A program made the translations under genes and the position numbers. The notes under the pieces were generated by a model, which was not told the origin of the DNA, did no database searches, and was given only the letters and a program-made list of their open reading frames with translations. DNA of 64,000 nt from Branchiostoma floridae. Taxonomy: Eukaryota > Chordata > Leptocardii > Amphioxiformes > Branchiostomatidae. The stretch lies in NCBI RefSeq assembly GCF_000003815.2, contig NC_049993.1, forward strand, positions 7,997,762 to 8,061,761. The letters run 5' to 3'. The stretch's first letter is position 1, and each line of letters starts with the position of its first letter. Positions 63,795-64,000 of this stretch are shown piece after piece.

Positions 63795-64000
63795 CTGTCA
63801 TTGGAAAAAGTTGTGTGGATTATCATCTGCATAACAGATGAACTTAGACAATATGGCATACCATGTAATATGCTCTGAAAATATTTCAGTAAGGGCCATG
63901 ATGATGATCAACAAAACACAGAAAATTCAAGTGGCTGTGAGCTGCAATTCATTAAAGTCACAGCCTTTTCTAGCTTCCATCTCCGAGACAACTTAGAAAT

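Overview
This is eukaryotic, intron-rich, non-coding-rich DNA. The two genes that can be rebuilt have many small exons with GT-AG borders, and the rest is dense in short inverted-repeat transposons, tandem repeats and non-LTR retrotransposon fragments. Gene content, exon style and repeat style best fit a lancelet (amphioxus, Branchiostoma). That assignment is inference, and another marine invertebrate deuterostome is possible. One 100-N assembly gap lies at 63126-63225.

Gene 1 (+ strand, 1290-49142, eight exons). The exons join to an exact open frame of 1350 nt (449 codons plus stop). It encodes a type I membrane protein: signal peptide, two tandem copies of a roughly 160-residue cysteine-containing module, a basic and His-rich linker, one transmembrane helix and a seven-residue basic tail. 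The module resembles the TPM fold as used in C. elegans MOLO-1, the auxiliary protein of levamisole-type acetylcholine receptors. Each module is built from three exons with matching splice phases, and the middle exon is 183 nt in both, so the gene arose by duplication of a three-exon block. Exon 1 is separated from exon 2 by a 38.6 kb intron that holds most of the mobile elements in the window.

Intron 1 (1477-40049) contains several miniature inverted-repeat elements with TTA/TAA target duplications (PIF/Harbinger-like), two of which can be checked against nearby duplicated empty sites. It also holds a Tc1/pogo-type element with TA duplications, an element with an 8-bp duplication, a 98-bp foldback with a 9-bp duplication, a minus-strand CR1/jockey-like reverse transcriptase split by a 2.2 kb block of nested repeats, a degenerate tRNA-Ile(GAT), the 3' end of another non-LTR element, and several tandem arrays. 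Later introns hold further repeats and a dead tandem copy of exon 7.

Gene 2 (- strand, 51003-63794 and beyond the right edge) converges tail-to-tail on gene 1. At least 23 exons encode a SHOC1 orthologue (shortage in chiasmata 1), the meiotic ZMM crossover factor with a degenerate XPF-like nuclease core, a helix-hairpin-helix-like segment, a long disordered region and a conserved C-terminal tail. Its introns hold an internally deleted mariner element, a hAT-like element with a perfect 8-bp duplication, and one probable GC-AG splice site. The N-terminus is outside the window and exon 3 runs into the gap.

The two genes have unrelated roles (cell-surface protein and meiotic recombination), and nothing in the sequence ties them together functionally.
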